Shown one piece after another: positions 23,620-26,581 of a stretch of 26,581 nt of DNA. The notes below the pieces were generated by a model that made no database searches, had not been told where the DNA came from, and saw only the letters and a list, made by a program, of their open reading frames with translations. Position numbers and translations under genes: made by a program. How positions within the stretch are numbered: position 1 is the stretch's first letter; each line of letters starts with the position of its first letter. The stretch is from Desulfobacteraceae bacterium (lineage in GTDB: Bacteria; Desulfobacterota; DSM-4660; Desulfatiglandales; B25-G16), in contig JAPVWE010000001.1 in assembly GCA_028572035.1 (NCBI GenBank), forward strand, positions 1 through 26,581, read 5' to 3'.

Positions 23620-23862
23620 ATTAGGTGCTCTATACATCCACAAGAAATGCATTCCTTGCTAGATTAAGTTATTAACCCTTTCATCTTTGAAGGTCTGCTT
23701 AACAATCGGCGTTTACTCATAATCTTCAAGAATAAAGAAATTATAGTAGAGTGCCTCGTTTGAGGTTACAGACTGCATTTCTCTTTTTTGCCAAGCTGGC
23801 CAAAAAAGCGGTAAAAGGATAATAATAATAAATATATTCAGATCTATGAGGTATAGTAAGAG
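23620..23862 (+). promoter_or_regulatory. Long leader of rho with hairpin
   Basis: The region between promoter and gene carries no convincing ORF. A hairpin pairs CTTTTTTGCCA (23783-23793) with TGGCCAAAAAAG (23797-23808) around a three-base loop, with one bulged base. In E. coli rho is autoregulated by Rho-dependent attenuation in its leader, so a similar role is a reasonable inference here. No clear C-rich rut-like tract was identified. Confidence 0.45.
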
Positions 23863-25110
23863 ATGAACTTACTGGAGCTTAAAGGCAAGAATATAGGTGA
23901 ATTGATAGGTATGGCTAAGACATTCGGAATTGGTGGTGCTGCTGGTATGCGAAAGCAGGATCTCATTTTCTCTCTCTTGCAGGCCCAGACAGAACAAAAT
24001 GGTGTCATTTATGGGGAAGGGGTGTTGGAGATCCTGCCAGATGGCTTTGGTTTTCTCAGGTCACCAGATTCTAACTACCTTCCCGGGCCAGACGATATGT
24101 ATGTCTCGCCATCCCAAATAAGACGATTCACCTTAAGGACAGGAGATACTGTTTCAGGACAGATAAGACCACCAAAGGAAGGGGAAAGATACTTTGCTTT
24201 GCTAAAGGTAGAGCATATCAACTATGACGATCCAGAAGCAGCTGCAGATAAGATACTCTTTGATAATATGACTCCTCTTTACCCGACGGAGCGAATAAGA
24301 CTAGAGTCAGACCCTGATAACCTTTCGACAAGGATCATGGATCTAATGACCCCAATAGGAAAAGGGCAGAGAGGATTGATTGTCTCTCCCCCCAGAACAG
24401 GAAAGACAATGCTTCTTAAAGACATTGCGAACGCAGTTACCGCAAACCATCCGGATATACATAAAATAGTCCTTTTGATTGACGAGAGACCTGAAGAAGT
24501 TACTGATATGGCCCGCTCTGTGGAGGCTGAAGTTATTAGCTCGACCTTTGATGAGCCTCCTCAACGTCATGTGCAGGTAGCTGAGATGGTTATAGAAAAG
24601 TCCAAGAGATTGGTCGAGCATAAAAAGGATGTCCTTATTCTCTTGGACAGCATTACTCGTCTGGCTAGGGCCTATAACACCGTTGTTCCACCAAGTGGCA
24701 AGATATTATCCGGGGGCGTTGATTCAAATGCCCTCCATCGGCCGAAGAGATTTTTCGGGGCCGCCAGGAACCTTGAGGAGGGAGGAAGTCTGACCATAAT
24801 TGCCACCGCCTTGATTGATACGGGGAGCAGAATGGATGAGGTAATCTTTGAAGAGTTCAAAGGTACTGGTAATATGGAGCTCAATCTCGACAGAAAACTG
24901 AGCGACAGGCGAATATTTCCTGCTGTGGACATCAATCGTTCAGGAACAAGGAAGGAGGAACTCTTGATTGAGGAAGAAGATCTCAATCGTATCTGGATCC
25001 TCCGTAAACTCCTTGCCCCTCTTACACAGGTTGATAATATGGAATTCCTATTAGATAAAATACAAGGAACGAAGACCAATAAGGAGTTTTTGGCATCAAT
25101 GAATCAATGA
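23863..25110 (+). CDS. rho: Transcription termination factor Rho
   Basis: Rho is the hexameric RNA-dependent ATPase that ends untranslated transcripts. This 415-residue copy has the N-terminal Rho_N helices (LLELKGKNIGELIGMAK), an RNA-binding cold-shock-like domain (ILPDGFGFLRSPDSNYLPGPDDMYVS), the Walker A loop SPPRTGKT at 175-182, Walker B around LILLDSITRLARAYN, and the Q- and R-loop region (SGGVDSNALHRPKRFFGAARN, then GTGNMELNLDR). The P-loop reads PPRTGKT where E. coli has PPKAGKT; the variant is common in other proteobacteria. The ATG has only a weak ribosome site. It has its own promoter and long leader and is followed by rpmE and prfA. Confidence 0.96.
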   Translation: MNLLELKGKNIGELIGMAKTFGIGGAAGMRKQDLIFSLLQAQTEQNGVIYGEGVLEILPDGFGFLRSPDSNYLPGPDDMYVSPSQIRRFTLRTGDTVSGQIRPPKEGERYFALLKVEHINYDDPEAAADKILFDNMTPLYPTERIRLESDPDNLSTRIMDLMTPIGKGQRGLIVSPPRTGKTMLLKDIANAVTANHPDIHKIVLLIDERPEEVTDMARSVEAEVISSTFDEPPQRHVQVAEMVIEKSKRLVEHKKDVLILLDSITRLARAYNTVVPPSGKILSGGVDSNALHRPKRFFGAARNLEEGGSLTIIATALIDTGSRMDEVIFEEFKGTGNMELNLDRKLSDRRIFPAVDINRSGTRKEELLIEEEDLNRIWILRKLLAPLTQVDNMEFLLDKIQGTKTNKEFLASMNQ

Positions 25111-25148
25111 TTTGTGTTTCTTGGGTTTGTCGGGTTTGTTGCCTTAAT

Positions 25149-25211
25149 TTTAGGCACTTTAGGTCACTTTAGGCCTGCCCGTCCCGCTCTGCGGGACGAG
25201 GCGGGCGGGCA
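25149..25211. repeat. Tandem TTTAGG words and GC hairpin between rho and rpmE
   Basis: Three near-copies of TTTAGG(T)CAC run from 25149 to about 25173. Directly after them GTCCCGC (25181-25187) pairs with GCGGGAC (25191-25197) around TCT, with extra GCCTGCCC/GGGCGGGC pairing outside. There is no T-run, so it is more likely a processing or repeat element than a terminator. Confidence 0.6.
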
Positions 25212-25250
25212 CTTATAACTTTTGATCCTTAATAAATGGAGACTTTGAGT

Positions 25251-25484
25251 ATGAAGAAAGACATTCATCCACCCTTTGAGAAGGCAATTGTGCATTGTGC
25301 CTGCGGTAACGAATTTGAGACCTTTTCTGCCACCAAAGAGATTAAGGTCGAGATATGTTCTCAATGTCATCCTCTCTTTACCGGGCAACAAAAGATTGTC
25401 GACTCCAGAGGACGTGTTGAGCGGTTCAGACGTAAGTACCGGAAGATCGATGAAAATAGCAGAAGTAACAAAAAGAAAAAATAA
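25251..25484 (+). CDS. rpmE: 50S ribosomal protein L31, zinc-binding form
   Basis: L31 bridges the ribosomal subunits. From the ATG at 25251 it is 77 residues (MKKDIHPPFEKAIV...), with cysteines C16-x-C18 and C36-x-x-C39, the zinc-holding C+ form. The family signature CHPLFTGQQKIVDSRGRVERF follows, and the tail is Lys-rich. An in-frame ATG at 25236 has no ribosome site. The GGAG at 25238-25241 serves the downstream ATG at a slightly long spacing of nine. It sits in the conserved rho-rpmE-prfA order. Confidence 0.94.
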   Translation: MKKDIHPPFEKAIVHCACGNEFETFSATKEIKVEICSQCHPLFTGQQKIVDSRGRVERFRRKYRKIDENSRSNKKKK

Positions 25485-25498
25485 GAGAATAATTGATT

Positions 25499-26575
25499 AT
25501 GTTCCCTCAAATTGAAGAGGTAGAAAGACGGCTGAATGCCTTGGAATATGAACTGAGTAAGCCGGAGGTTATTCAGCAGCAAAGCCTCTACCAGAAATAT
25601 CGAAAAGAGCATGTTAGTCTTCTACCTATTGTGGATACCTTTCGCAAGTACAGATCGACAAAAGAGAAGATCAAGGATACCCGAAGCCTCCTTAATGATC
25701 CTGACAGGGAGATGAGGGAACTCGCTCAGATAGAGATAGGCAGGTTGAAGGATACCTTGGCGAAGCTGGAACATGAGGTGGGGCTCTTGCTTGTTCCCAA
25801 GGATCCAAAGGATGAAAAGAATATTATTTTTGAAATAAGGGCAGGCACTGGTGGGGAAGAGGCAGCCCTCTTTGTCGCAGATCTCTTTAGGATGTATGGC
25901 CACTATATAGAAAAGAAAGGCTGGAAGATGGATATCCTGAGCCAGAGCCTTACGGGTCTGGGTGGTTTTAAGGAAATCATTGCCTTAGTAGAGGGGGAGA
26001 GGGTGTATAGTTGTCTAAAGCATGAGAGTGGGGTTCACAGAGTACAGAGGATACCGGAGACAGAGTCAAAGGGGCGAATACATACCTCAGCTGTTACTGT
26101 AGCAATACTACCTGAGGCAGAAGAAGTGGATGTGTCAATTGATCCGGCTGATCTCAGGATAGATGTGTATAGATCCTCAGGCCCGGGAGGCCAGGGCGTT
26201 AACACCACAGATTCAGCTGTGAGGATCACACATATTCCTACTGGATTGGTGGTCTCTTGCCAGGACGAAAGATCTCAACACAAAAACAGGGCCAAGGCCA
26301 TGAAGATCTTAAGATCTCGTCTTCTTGACCTTCAAGAGGAAGAACAACGCGCTCAGTTATCTGAGGATCGAAAGAATATGGTAGGTAAGGGAGATAGAAG
26401 CGAGAAGATAAGGACTTACAACTTTCCCCAGAGCAGGGTAACCGACCATAGAATTGGGTTGACAATCTATAGACTTGAGGAGATTCTGCACGGTGAGCTT
26501 GATCTCATCTTGCATCCCCTCCTAGCTCATTACAAGGCCGAGTCCGAGAAAGGCCAAGCAACCCAACTGTCATGA
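25499..26575 (+). CDS. prfA: Peptide chain release factor 1
   Basis: RF1 frees the finished protein at UAA and UAG codons. This copy of about 358 residues has the N-terminal helical domain, the codon-recognition segment with a Pro-x-Thr motif read as RIPETESKGRIHTS (PET here, PAT in E. coli), and the catalytic GGQ in SSGPGGQGVNTTDSAVRI. RF2 has SPF in place of PxT, so RF1 is the right call. The ATG at 25499 (MFPQIEEVERRL) fits relatives better than a TTG at 25493. Its stop overlaps an ATG at 26572 in the arrangement ATGA. Confidence 0.95.
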   Translation: MFPQIEEVERRLNALEYELSKPEVIQQQSLYQKYRKEHVSLLPIVDTFRKYRSTKEKIKDTRSLLNDPDREMRELAQIEIGRLKDTLAKLEHEVGLLLVPKDPKDEKNIIFEIRAGTGGEEAALFVADLFRMYGHYIEKKGWKMDILSQSLTGLGGFKEIIALVEGERVYSCLKHESGVHRVQRIPETESKGRIHTSAVTVAILPEAEEVDVSIDPADLRIDVYRSSGPGGQGVNTTDSAVRITHIPTGLVVSCQDERSQHKNRAKAMKILRSRLLDLQEEEQRAQLSEDRKNMVGKGDRSEKIRTYNFPQSRVTDHRIGLTIYRLEEILHGELDLILHPLLAHYKAESEKGQATQLS

Positions 26576-26581
26576 CCCAAA
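26572..26581 (+). CDS. prmC: Possible start of prmC, cut by the window end
   Basis: An ATG at 26572-26574 overlaps the prfA stop as ATGA and begins MTQ before the window ends. In most bacteria prfA is followed by prmC, which methylates the GGQ glutamine of release factors. The identification rests on position alone, since only three codons are visible. Confidence 0.4.

Noticed and set aside
24380..24410. Rho P-loop reading PPRTGKT as a possible resistance mutation
   Set aside because: The same variant is recalled from Rho of many proteobacteria, so it is not unusual.

Overview
This window looks like the chromosome of an uncultured anaerobic bacterium of the Desulfobacterota (former Deltaproteobacteria) or a close relative. 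The evidence is gene order and gene type. A long plus-strand housekeeping run reads DUF1844 - ispE - tRNA-Gln - prs - rplY - pth - hppA - carD - rluA/D-type - rho - rpmE - prfA - (prmC start). The elongation factor G is of the spirochaete/planctomycete/delta class that is also ancestral to mitochondrial EF-G1. There is a K+-dependent membrane pyrophosphatase. The assignment is inference from synteny and motifs, not from a search. No CRISPR array, rRNA, intact insertion sequence or phage gene was seen.

Layout. 1-450 holds a decayed minus-strand reading frame. 463-2119 is a phosphate module (PhoU-like DUF47 regulator plus PiT permease) behind a near-consensus sigma70 promoter. 2120-5611 is looser, accessory-like DNA: a SagB-type nitroreductase with a Tat signal and a second strong internal start, a PEBP/YbhB protein, a PilZ protein on the minus strand, and several gene-poor stretches. 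5612-6907 is a class II fructose-bisphosphate aldolase (minus). 7309-10553 carries EF-G, an uncharacterised P-loop ATPase and ribosomal protein L28 (plus). 10615-15641 is a minus-strand operon, ispG - proS - relA/spoT, in which proS and rel overlap. 15944-26581 is the long plus-strand housekeeping run.

How the genes fit together. Most of the right-hand 19 kb serves translation and its control: EF-G, L28, L25, L31, RF1, peptidyl-tRNA hydrolase, a pseudouridine synthase, ProRS, tRNA-Gln and the (p)ppGpp synthetase/hydrolase. Two global transcription factors (CarD, Rho) sit among them. Two enzymes of the MEP isoprenoid pathway (IspG, IspE) lie on either side of a divergent promoter region. The membrane pyrophosphatase would recover energy from pyrophosphate made by biosynthesis.

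The most unusual material is between genes. Many spacers contain stem-loops built from iterated short words, and several gene starts or ends run into them. Other points worth checking are a pth gene with no ATG, GTG or TTG start at the expected position, a four-copy inverted motif around the start of the pseudouridine synthase gene, and an 86-bp nested inverted repeat after EF-G. I did not find a convincing new multi-gene system. The best uncharacterised gene is the 231-residue ATPase at 9489.
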